From contig JAXGGA010001026.1 in assembly GCA_038373865.1 (NCBI GenBank), forward strand, positions 1-64,000: 64,000 nt of DNA. Direction: 5' to 3'. Below, piece after piece: positions 54,952 to 64,000 of the stretch (the stretch's first letter is position 1; the number at the start of each line of letters is the position of its first letter). A program made the translations under genes and the position numbers. This stretch comes from Uloborus plumipes (taxonomy: Eukaryota; Arthropoda; Arachnida; Araneae; Uloboridae). Below the pieces are notes generated by a model. That model worked only from the letters and a program-made list of their open reading frames with translations. It had not been told where the DNA came from and ran no database searches.

Positions 54952-54969
54952 ATATATATATATATATAT

Positions 54970-57234
54970 TGATATTTTGGTCGATTTTCATGATTTCAAG
55001 TGTGTACGCTTTAGTTGATATATCAGGACCTGGGGCCTGTTCAGAAATTGTCATGGTCAGTATTTTGTTAAGTTCTGTGGACAAATAAACAGGTGAATAA
55101 AATTAAACAGGAAAAATGGAAACGGATACCCTCTTGCAAAATAAAATTAATATTATCACAACTGTACGAAAATATAACTTGGGTGCATAAGATTGTTTTT
55201 ATACTCTAAGTGTGTTGACAACTGTATTAAAGCTTTGTGATCGTGAATTTTTTTCAAGAAGTCTCTTTTGAGTCAAATGAAACATCCCTGGAAGGTACTG
55301 GTGTAAAATATTTTGGTTGTCTGATTGTATGTGCTGACTTCATTTTCTGCGTTTAAAAGATATTTATGTGTTGAGGAAAAGCGCTCTAATATATTTCAAC
55401 CGAGTCATAACATTATTTGTTTTTTAAACATTTTCTTCCCGTTAAATGCTGAACTGTCGTCCTTTTTTCTTGCGTGTTTGTGGCCATATCTCAAATGGAG
55501 GCATTTCTGTAGTAGATAAACTGCTCGTCGAAGGGGTAAATGGTTTTACTCAACCCTTGCTTACTTACACTTTGTATCACGAAAAGAAACATTGTATCCT
55601 GCGCCGGCCACGTCACTGCTTTTGGAGCTATTTTAGACTTTTCAGAGCGGGTAATAAATAAGACATTGGTTGTAATTTTTTTTTCTTTTCAACGAAACTG
55701 ATGGAGAAGGTCATTGACGTTTAGATAACTCGGGTAGAATTCGTAAAATTTTAGCAAAGTGGTCATTCAAATTATGGCAATTTATGAAAAAAAAAAGAAA
55801 AAGAAAAAAGCTTTGCATTTAATGTTCATTCATTTAACATTCATCCTTCATTTGTTCCACTTCAACCTGTCCAAGGAAATCGGGAATCTTATTTCAATTT
55901 TTTTCGATTGCTATTAACAATTGAAAAAAAAAAAAAAAGACTCCAATGACTGACGGATACCTGTATGATTTTTTTAAATTTTAAATACAATTAGATATAT
56001 GAGATTGATACCTTTATTACTAAACATCCGTATCAATGTCCCGGACAATGTAGATTTGTAAGTTCTTCTCATCATTGAAAGATTTTGAGAATTATTGGAC
56101 CTACGAATATTCCCTTCTCATAATGATACTCCCTCTGCAAAATGACATTCTAGCGATCTATTTGTCTCGTCCACGAGGGTTGAGGTGTGGATGCTGGCTG
56201 TAAATGCGAGGCAACGATTCATACAAATTCTACAAAAAAGGCAGGATTCCGCTAAGAATTCAATTTTCCCATCCAAAAGTAATATTTCCCATTCCAATAA
56301 GAAAAAATAGCACAAACCTGATTAAATTAGAAAAAAATAGGGCTTGTGAGAAGACATAAAATGCGAAACTTAAAACGTAGAACGCAGGTCAAACCAGGAA
56401 AAAACGATTTTGAGTTAAGCCAGTGAACAGTACATTTCAAGTTTTTAGTTTAGTTTCATTTTTTCTAACTTAAGAGTAGTCATTTAATAAGAACATTTGG
56501 TTTTCTAGAAATCAATAAATGCTAAAAAGTAGAGCTGTAATTACACTTTCTAAATATTTACAGATATGTGAAGTAAGGGAATAAAGTAAATGAAAATTAA
56601 TCTTGCTTCAACCGTAAATTCATAGGGAAAACATTTAAAGCATGACCCTTAAGAAAATGACAAACTATCAGCTTAATTGGGTCTACCAGCTGATGTCTGA
56701 GATTAGTGTCTGTTAGCTGATCAGTTTGTTATTGAGAGATTTCATTTTTAATTCTTCTTGACGCATCTTCATGTACGACACATCTAGTTCTTCAAAAAAA
56801 AAAAAACCCCCAGAAAGAGTCAAAACTGAGAAGATTCAGAAACAGGAGAAACTACTTGTAAAAAAGAGCTACGTACTCATTTCATAATAGAATAAACAAA
56901 ACTATGGGTTGCATACAGCGTATAGAAGAATAAAATGCACATGTAAAGCAGGTGTCCTTTGGGAAAGAGTAAAAAAAATATAATTATTGTGGGGGGGGGG
57001 GGGGGGAGGGGATATAGGGAATTTAAGAGAAAAAAAAGAAGAAAGTATAACACAGGCAAAGAGTCAGCTTCAGCCTATAAAAAAAGAAGCCGGACCTTTT
57101 TATAGACTGAAGAACTGAAATCACATTTGAGCAAAAGTAAAACCTACTTTCCTTTCCATCACAATACCATACCCCCAAGCCTATCTCAGAGACCCTCCTT
57201 CATCCCGATCTTAAAAACAGCATTATTACCTTAG
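54970..57234. other. No supported gene
   Basis: AT-rich DNA with an 18-nt A/T-rich run at 55923-55939 and a G-tract at 56990-57006. No element borders or credible frames were found. Confidence 0.5.
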
Positions 57235-57330
57235 GGGCCGTCTACAAATGATATCACGCTTGAAATGGGGAAGGAGTCGTCGAGGTTGTGGCAGTTTGTG
57301 ACTAAGAGTGGGAGGGTGTAAAAATGAATA
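57235..57330 (+). repeat. GTGACAGTTTGTGACA family (copy 2)
   Basis: GGGGCCGTCTACAAATGATA, TCACGCTTGAAATGGGG and GTGGCAGTTTGTGAC match the block at 17730-17960. It lies about 25 bp before the pogo-like element. Confidence 0.55.
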
Positions 57331-57353
57331 ATTTTCTTACCTAAAATAAATTA

Positions 57354-58650
57354 CCGTAAAATGGGGTGTATAGGAACAGCGGGGTCAATCGGAACAAAAC
57401 TTCCCGACCGTACAACGAAATTCTTCATAAATAAACTATTGGGTATTTTTCACCATGAATTTTTTTCTTAGTAAGGTAAGATCATAGGGAGTAGGAAAAA
57501 ATTACTTTTGTCAATCTGGCAACGCTATTGGCTTCTAAGGAGGGCTGCACGTGGAACGCTAGAAAACATCACATTTCCATAGACTGCAAAACTTCATATG
57601 CAAGATCAAACCTTCTTATATTTAAAAACTAAGAGTGGTATGTTTCAATTATACATGTATCTGAATAACAGAATACCGCATTAGAATTTACATTTTTTAT
57701 AAATTGTGTCATAAAAATGAAGAATTCTGAAAAATGGCATAGAAAAAAAAAATTGCGGGGTGAATCGGAACACTTAGTTCTGTTGTTCCAATTCAAACTT
57801 ATTTGAAGGAAACTGTTTGAAAAATCAAGATTCTAACCCCAATTCTTCTAATCAAGACAAGGACAAGGTTTTATTACTGTTTATCCCTTCTCGTGAGCAA
57901 CTAGATCTTAGAATGACAAACAGTTGCAGATTTCAAAAGATTTTTTCTCCAGGAGACTTTTTTTTACTTAAAATGCAAGGGGGAAAGTCACATAGACTGT
58001 ACGTGGTAAACGTCCAGCACGCACACAGACAGTGATGAATAAGTAGGAAAATCTTACAGAACAATCCCCGAAACCCAGGGATTTTAAGAAACTAAAGAAA
58101 AGGCAGAGTTCATCCCAGGAGATGTTATGAAAAAACTTAAGCCAAGTCAAAATTGCTAGTTTTAAGGACAAGTACATATTTGGGGACGACATGAGTGACT
58201 TCCATTCATGTTAAATCGTGGTATTTCAATTCAAAAGCATTTCTTAAGATTACTTTTCATTTTTCATAAGTTCAAAATTATTTTGAATTTTGACAAATTA
58301 TAAACGTTTACTGGTATTGAAATTATACATTTATGTGACAGTAATTATCTGTTCTTATTCTCCCCCATCAATATTACTCATGTTTGTGAGACCTATTACA
58401 GGTTAAATTGAAAAAAATAAAAATTTTAACAAGTGTTCCGATTGACCCCTATCAGCGGGGTGATTCGAAACACCCATAATTTCCTATATATTTTAATAAT
58501 AATTTTTCAAAATGCTTTGTCTTCGCTTGGAATATCAAAAGTAAAGCAAGACCGAAGTTTTTACCCAAAAAATCAAATTAAAAAAAAATCTTTTAACTAC
58601 TTTTTTTACAATCAAAGCTGAAAAGTGTTCCGATTCACCCCATTTTACGG
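57354..58650. mobile_element. pogo/Tc1-mariner-like element, TA-flanked, CCGTAAAATGGGGTG ends
   Basis: TA lies at 57352-57353 and 58651-58652. The inverted ends are CCGTAAAATGGGGTGTATAG and CCGTAAAATGGGGTGAATCG. A GGGGTGAATCGGAACA-type word recurs internally near each end (GCGGGGTCAATCGGAAC at 57379, GGGGTGAATCGGAACAC at 57758, GTGTTCCGATTGACCCC near 58433, GCGGGGTGATTCG near 58455). The element is 1297 bp, almost the same length as the one at 37624, and keeps a decayed coding piece at 57817-58214. Confidence 0.85.
57817..58214 (+). pseudogene. Decayed transposase C-terminal remnant (pogo/DDE type), tentative
   Basis: The first frame (57817-58035) includes IFSPGDFFLLKMQGGKSHRL with YVVNVQ, the same G-D-[FY]-[FV]-x-[LV]-K plan seen at 38099. 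After stops and frame changes, EFIPGDVMKKLKPSQ and finally IASFKDKYIFGDDMSDFHS (58152-58214, ending in TAA) follow in order, as expected for the tail of such a protein. At least two frameshifts or stops are needed to link them. No HTH or DDE region is present. Confidence 0.5.
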
Positions 58651-58652
58651 TA

Positions 58653-59640
58653 TTTCTTTTATCGACAGGGTCGACGAGAGATCACATCAGCCTAGTTGGA
58701 TAAACTAGGGGCCCAGCTCTTTGAGGGGCTTAGAGTCGGAGCAGTATAAATTTCATAACTTTTAGGGGGAGGGAGGCCCGGTGATCAAACTGACAAGGTT
58801 GCCGATTTGGCTCTTGGCATCCGTGTTTATCGATATTCATTTGGTTTTACGTTTGCAGATTTCCTCCTACCAAGTAATGAAAGATGAATGTTTCTCAGGG
58901 CTGTAAATGTCAATCTTTTCTTTTTTAAATGTATGGGTACTACTGGTGGGAAAAACCTGTTCAACCCCAGTTCACCCCATAAAGATACTTTGCACCAAAA
59001 AAAAAAAAAAGTAATTAAATTGCTACCACAAAAAATCCGTTGATTTTTTTTTTTTTTTAGAATCATTGAACTTAAACAATAAATTTATAGCCGGTGAATA
59101 AATGGTTCTGTTGAAGCAAACATGAGTTTGGAATCCTGACGCGTTCATTAACCGACTGATGAGTATGGAGTGAAGCCACAATTGACCCACCCTAGACGGA
59201 TGCGGGAACGGTAGCAGATGCGTTCTTGTCTTATTAATGAGTGGTTGTTATTTCTCTCCGTCTGCTCTCTTTTGAGCGGCGAACCGTGAAATATTCTTGC
59301 CTGTTTTCACGCTCAGACGATTTCGCCAGGTGGGTCCGGTCACTATCTGCAATCTCCATGCATGCCCCCGAAGATTCCAATGTTGGCAATACCTCCTCGA
59401 AGAAAAAAAAAAAAACTTATAAGAAAAACTCCTGGTTCAGCCTGAGGTCTCTGAAGGGCTGTAGTGATCAGTGGGTGCCCCAGGTTGTTTTCAGTGAAAT
59501 TCGTACGAAAAGTTAAAAAGTGAGCTGGCAGGGCACCGACTCCGGAAACGTTACGTGTTGGAGCCCACCCATCCCCTCCTCCTTCAAACTGTGTTCTTTC
59601 GGGGCTCTGTCCAAGTTGCTTTTATGTTTTCACGATTAAA
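58653..59640. other. No supported gene
   Basis: Mixed DNA with A/T-runs at 58998-59010 and 59046-59060. A moderately CpG-rich, unique-looking block runs from about 59130 to 59600; its open frame (59241-59516, 91 codons) includes an A-run-coded Lys stretch and resembles nothing known to me. Confidence 0.45.
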
Positions 59641-59645
59641 ACCTA

Positions 59646-60113
59646 CACTGCAAAAAATGAACTGTTGTTTTTACAGTATAATACTTTCTGCCTAGGTTCC
59701 AATTTAAAACTGTTAAATTCACAGTAATGAACTGTAAAACTATTAATTTTACAGTTTCTTACTGTAAAGATAGAAATTTTACAGTTTCTTACTGTAAAGA
59801 TAGAAATTTTAGTTTCTTACTGTAAAGATAGAAATTTTACAGTTTCTTACTGTAAAGATAGAAATTTTATAGTTTATTGCTGTAAAATTTAGCTGTTTTT
59901 TACTGTAAAAACAACAGTATAATACTGGCAGCAGAGGTTCCAGTTTAAAGCTGTAAAATGCACGGTAATAAACTGTAAAATTAGCAATTTTCTAGTTTTG
60001 TACTGCAAAGTTATTACTTTTACAGTTTATTACTGTAAAATTAGCCATTTTTAGTTTACTACTATAAAATTAGCTGTATTATACTATAAAAACAATATCC
60101 ATTTTTTACAGTG
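59646..60113 (+). mobile_element. CACTG-AAAAAA family MITE (copy 4), internally expanded
   Basis: It starts CACTGCAAAAAATGAACTG and ends ATTTTTTACAGTG, with TA at 59644-59645 and 60114-60115. At 468 bp it is twice the length of copy 1 because it holds about four tandem 30-bp units (ACAGTTTCTTACTGTAAAGA type, 59751-59868) and a second copy of the GCAGAGGTTCCAGTTTAAAG block. This shows the family growing by internal tandem duplication. Confidence 0.8.
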
Positions 60114-61683
60114 TATCTTTTTTTTTCTCTTTTATTATAGAGAACCTGTTAAAAACAATATTGGATTATTTTCATCAAGTATTCCTAGTTCGTCCATCGT
60201 TTCGTCGTTCTATTCATTTTCGTCAAGTATTTCTAGTTATCGTCTAGTTCTCAAAATTCGGCGGGTGGTAGATTTAAGTGTGAATGTTTTTCTCATTAGT
60301 ATAAAATTATTTACTTTATCGTACACTCTATTTCTATGCATTTACCCAAACTAGTGAAGCGGGCTGTCTTACACCGCTCAATAATTGTACTTTCGCATTC
60401 AAATGTTTTGTAGTGCTTACCGGTATGTCTTTGCAGGTATATGCCTTTCACTTCAGATACTATTTCAGTTTAATTATATAATTTAAAGAATACAAAAAAC
60501 ATTGGAAAATTTTCGACTTTAATTAGTTAAACTTTGGAGAGTGCCACATCACCCCTCCATTAAGAAACTTCCTCCTGCACTTCTGCTTGAAACTGATAGT
60601 AAAACCGTTTTGTGTCACTTTCTAAAGAGAGAAAGAGAGGGGAGGGGGTCTAATATTTTCTGAGGTTTCAGCTTATAAAATTAGATATAAAATCATGTAG
60701 AGTGAAAAAAAGCTGTGAATAAAAAATGCCAAAAATTTATGTGTCGATTTTAGTTATAAATTCTAATTTAAGCCCTATTTCTATTTTAGGTATAAAATTG
60801 TTCTCGACACATTTTAACCAGATTGATATGCAATTGGTAGTTTTTCGAGGATTTATATATTTTTATAAGATGAGTGTGCGTTCGATAACTACGCCGCTGC
60901 CTAGGGATGTGGCCTTATTTTTACCTGCTGCTGTATGAAAGCAATTTTACGTAATCTCTGTCAGAATGTTATTTGCAAACGTAATGCATAAACTGGCCTG
61001 TTTTTCCCCCCTTGATCGAAAGTGAAACACAACAAGAAAAAATGGCCTCGCTCGTTCTGGGCTGTTAAACTGCAGTGGGCAATGGGTTAGAAGAGAAAAA
61101 CAGGTACTTTTTTCGGGGGGGGGGGGGGCATGGTGAAACCGGCTTTTGACCTTGAAATTTCCTCTCCGTGTAAACCTCGTGACAGTGCTGGGTGGAATGG
61201 AGAAAAGCTTGCTCTGGAAGTTTCCATCTACGCTATTGCACCTGCGCCATTTTTTTTTTCTCTCGGCTGTTGTTCCACAATGGGATTGAATTCCATTCCA
61301 TCATTCGGATGGAGGGAGGAGTGTCCGTTTGAAAATGAAAGGATATTAAAATGCAATCTTTTACCTCGTTTGGGGTGGTGGCGAATTCTCATCATGCGCG
61401 CGATGGGTTACCGCCAAGAATATTCAGATGAAAATAGCCTTTTTTCCTTCTAGGATGCTCGTTTGATCAGATCTTTTCTTTTCTTTTAAATTTTTGTTCT
61501 TTGCGAAATGGAATTTGAATTGAAGATTTCTTTGAAATCATACCGTATTCTGTTTCAAAAAAAAAAAAAGTGGAACTTTAATCTCCACCCTGTGATCCGT
61601 GTAAATTAATGTTTTTGATAAGAGATATACGGACGACCGGTGATCTAGTCGAGGAGTGAGGGCATTTTAGTCATTTATGTGCA
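60114..61683. other. No supported gene
   Basis: AT-rich with a G-tract at 61117-61129 and a GC-richer block to about 61450. The open frame 61130-61453 (107 codons) starts directly after the G-tract and shows no domain. Confidence 0.45.
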
Positions 61684-62060
61684 CACTGAAAAACATAGCT
61701 GTTGTTTTTACCGTATAATAACGCTAATTTTACAGTAGTTTTACAGTAATAAACTGAAATTGCTAATTGTACAGTATTAAACTGAAAAATTGCTACTTTA
61801 CACTAATAAACTATAAAACTGCTAGTTTCACAATTTATTACTGTGCATTTCAGTCTTAGACAGGAACATCTGCTAGTATTATAATGTGTTTTTTTTAGAG
61901 TAATATTGCTAATTTTACAGTAATAAACTGTAAAATTGCTAGTTTTACTATAATAAACAGTAAAATAGCTAGTTTTAGTTTATTACTTTGCTTTTAGTTT
62001 TAAACTAAAACCTCTGCTGACAGTATTATACTGTAAAAACAACAGCTTTTTTTTGTAGTG
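61684..62060 (+). mobile_element. CACTG-AAAAAA family MITE (copy 5)
   Basis: It starts CACTGAAAAACATAGC and ends TTTTTTTTGTAGTG, with TA after the right end but CA before the left. The interior is again alternating TTTTACAGT / ACTGTAAAA blocks, with the TATAAT-ACTG landmark near both ends and near 61880. Length 377 bp. Confidence 0.7.
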
Positions 62061-62997
62061 TAGCTATTATAGAATTTTAATCGATCAAAAATATTTATTT
62101 CATTTTCGTTCTTTATTTATTTATTTACTTCCAACCAGAAAAAGACTAGTGAATTTGTAAAATCAAAAAACTAACAAATAGGGAGAATAGTTGACCATAG
62201 TATAGTCGAATACTTAAAATTTTAAGTAAAAAAAAAGACTTAATTTCTAATCAAAAAAGTGCAAGGTCTCTTCTAAACTATGTTCATGCAAAAATTGTTT
62301 AAAAGTTTTAAATAAAAAGTAATGTATTTCAGTTGACGGACATTACATGACTGTATTACACATTTTGCTGATCGTTTTGATGTGTAATAGGTACAGCTTC
62401 ATTCGTATCTGAAGAGAAGAAATATAAGTTTTTTTCTTCAAAGGTTTTGTGTCTATATCGATTTTTTAAATTATTGTCAGGCTAAAATAAAACTTGGAGG
62501 GAAGAGTGAGGGAGGAAAAAAGTTATGATATGAAATATTTTAAAATTTCCCAGCTTTGTAATTCTAACTGTAATAATAAATATTCTAATCGCATTTCTTT
62601 GCTTTCCTTTCTTTTACTTTTTTTTCACATGATAAAATCGTTCTTCGTGTCCCTTATATTAAATTCATATGTTTTCAGTTGAAATTAATTTATTTTTACT
62701 CTCGGTGACCTTTCTTTGGATGAAAGAAAACAAATCTTAGTGATTATCTTTCCTACCAAATAAGTGTCAGCTTATCTTGAAATCAAAGATAAAAAATTGT
62801 CACGGAAACATATCTTCACGAAATATGGTTTTCCTAACAGGTATTATCTTCAGAATGATAGCAAACTCAACATTTTGAAGCGAAGAAGTTCAATGATTTT
62901 TTACGTTATTAGGATTTTTTATTTTTTAAAACCAACCCAATGAAAACCGCTATCCTTGTTCTATAAGTTGGGTTATAACGTGAGCACAATTTTAATG

Positions 62998-63500
62998 ACC
63001 GACTCCGACTCCTGTAATTTCAGTCTTCTACTCCTTTTCTCCCTAAACCGTCAGATTTCGACTCCTGAAATTTTTAAGGACTATGATTTGGGGAAGTGGC
63101 AGACTCCTGGAATTTTAATACCTCCTACTCTTTTACCCCCCAAAACAGTCTGACTCTGACTCGGAGAGAAAGATTGACTATGTCTAAGGGATTTTTGAGG
63201 CCTCCAACTCTTGTGCCCCCCCCCCCTCCACACACAAAAAAAGTCCGACTAAGGCGACTAGGGAGATGACTGACTGAGACTCCCAGAATTTTAAAGCCTC
63301 CTACTTTTTTACTCTCAACACATTTCGACTCAGACTCTTGGAGAATGACCGATTCCGACTAATGGAATTTCAAAGCCCCCAACTCTTTCACCCAAGAAAA
63401 CAGTCCGACTTATAGACTCAAAGAGAATAACCGATTCCAACTTCCGGAATTTTAAAGTCTCTGAATCTTTTACCACTCATAATCGTTTCGACTCTTCAGC
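62998..63500 (+). repeat. Degenerate ~80-bp tandem array, GACTCC / GGAATTTTAAAGCC type
   Basis: Units share a core of CCGACTCC, then GGAATTTTAAAGCCTCCAAC, then CTCTTTTACCCC, then CAGTCCGACT and GGAGAGAATGACCGATTCCG, each copy with its own changes. GGAATTTTAA-type words lie near 63014, 63064, 63109, 63190, 63285, 63365 and 63447, so most intervals are 80-95 bp. Single diverged units occur at 40755-40870 and 47400-47630. No coding function is apparent. Confidence 0.75.
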
Positions 63501-63895
63501 TCTGATCGAAACACAATTCATGAAGGACAAACTAAAGTTTTTTTTTTTTTTCACGTTTTCGTTACAGAAACAGGATGTGCATAAAGCGGCGGTAATTGGC
63601 TTTTTCCCCCCTCTTCGGGCGTATACATATGACAACAGACAGGCCGCAGCGTGAAACTTAATAAAAACTAATGAAAGTATTTGACATTTGACTATCAAGC
63701 TAAGCTGCAAAATTGTTTATAAAAAAGCGGAAAAGGTGCTGTTTTTAGTGTTTCTTCGCCCCCGCTTTGTCCCCAAATCAGCTTTTCGCATGGTTTCTCA
63801 AACATTTTAATTGTCTTTACCGGACCGATTATAAAATGCACCGTGTCGTAGATTGAGTTTGACTCATAAATCACAGCAAAAAAAAAAAAAAAAAA

Positions 63896-63903
<8 letters not shown>

Positions 63904-63956
<53 letters not shown>
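63904..63956 (+). repeat. (AT)n microsatellite
   Basis: About 26 AT units, preceded by an 18-nt A-run and CACACACA. Confidence 0.95.
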
Positions 63957-63959
<3 letters not shown>

Positions 63960-64000
63960 TTATGCAGGTTGAGTTCATCTAAACTTTGATGTTTTGGATA

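Noticed and set aside
1..64000. CRISPR array, operon, phage or plasmid features
   Set aside because: The regular repeats here are transposon ends, Helitron tandem units or microsatellites; there are no spacer arrays and no prokaryotic gene organisation.

Overview
This looks like nuclear DNA of a repeat-rich, AT-rich eukaryote, most likely an arthropod and possibly a chelicerate. The reasons are the many poly(A)/poly(T) and poly(G)/poly(C) runs, tRNA-derived SINE heads, a LINE reverse-transcriptase tail, Helitron-like 3' ends and a dense crop of cut-and-paste DNA transposons. There is nothing bacterial or viral: no operons, no ribosome-binding sites and no long open frames. The organism call is inference; no diagnostic gene is present.

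No complete protein-coding gene can be supported, and nearly all open frames of 60-150 codons look like chance. The window reads as intergenic or long-intron sequence. Four weak coding or exon signals are recorded: a CpG-rich segment with a consensus splice donor (about 3257-3685, + strand, possible promoter plus non-coding first exon); a short minus-strand frame with a signal-peptide-like start (4846-5034); a minus-strand frame of ordinary coding composition (23670-23909); and a minus-strand block with AG/GT borders (52958-53184).

Most structure is transposon structure, and many borders can be placed to the base because the target-site duplications are intact. Elements with hAT-like ends and 8-bp duplications lie at 476-1081, 10090-10532, 18530-20922, 21770-22037, 25271-25828, 28145-33829, 30190-32125, 42882-43290, 43802-45699, 51623-51974 and 53928-54951. 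TA-flanked elements (Tc1/mariner/pogo-like) lie at 194-419, 1518-1745, 1847-2087, 10895-11292, 37624-38928, 57354-58650 and 59646-60113. A TTAA-flanked element lies at 29060-29757. A Transib-like element lies at 51224-52496. Two Helitron-like elements lie at 30851-31924 and 32505-33718.

Insertions are nested. The best case is 28145-33829, a hAT-like element holding a TTAA element, a second hAT-like element that itself holds a Helitron-like element, and a second Helitron-like copy. The most interesting single object is 51224-52496. Its 37-bp inverted ends start with the V(D)J heptamer sequence CACAGTG, carry an ACAAAA nonamer-like block 24 bp further in, and are flanked by a 5-bp duplication CGTTG. 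A second theme is a set of TA-flanked families with look-alike ends, two of which keep the tail of what looks like one kind of pogo-like transposase.

Between the transposons are a few short CpG-richer, apparently unique islands (about 3257-3680, 11490-11700, 14520-14790, 24840-25060, 35500-35960, 43400-43793, 53180-53680). Some carry clustered transcription-factor-like motifs and are candidate cis-regulatory sequence.
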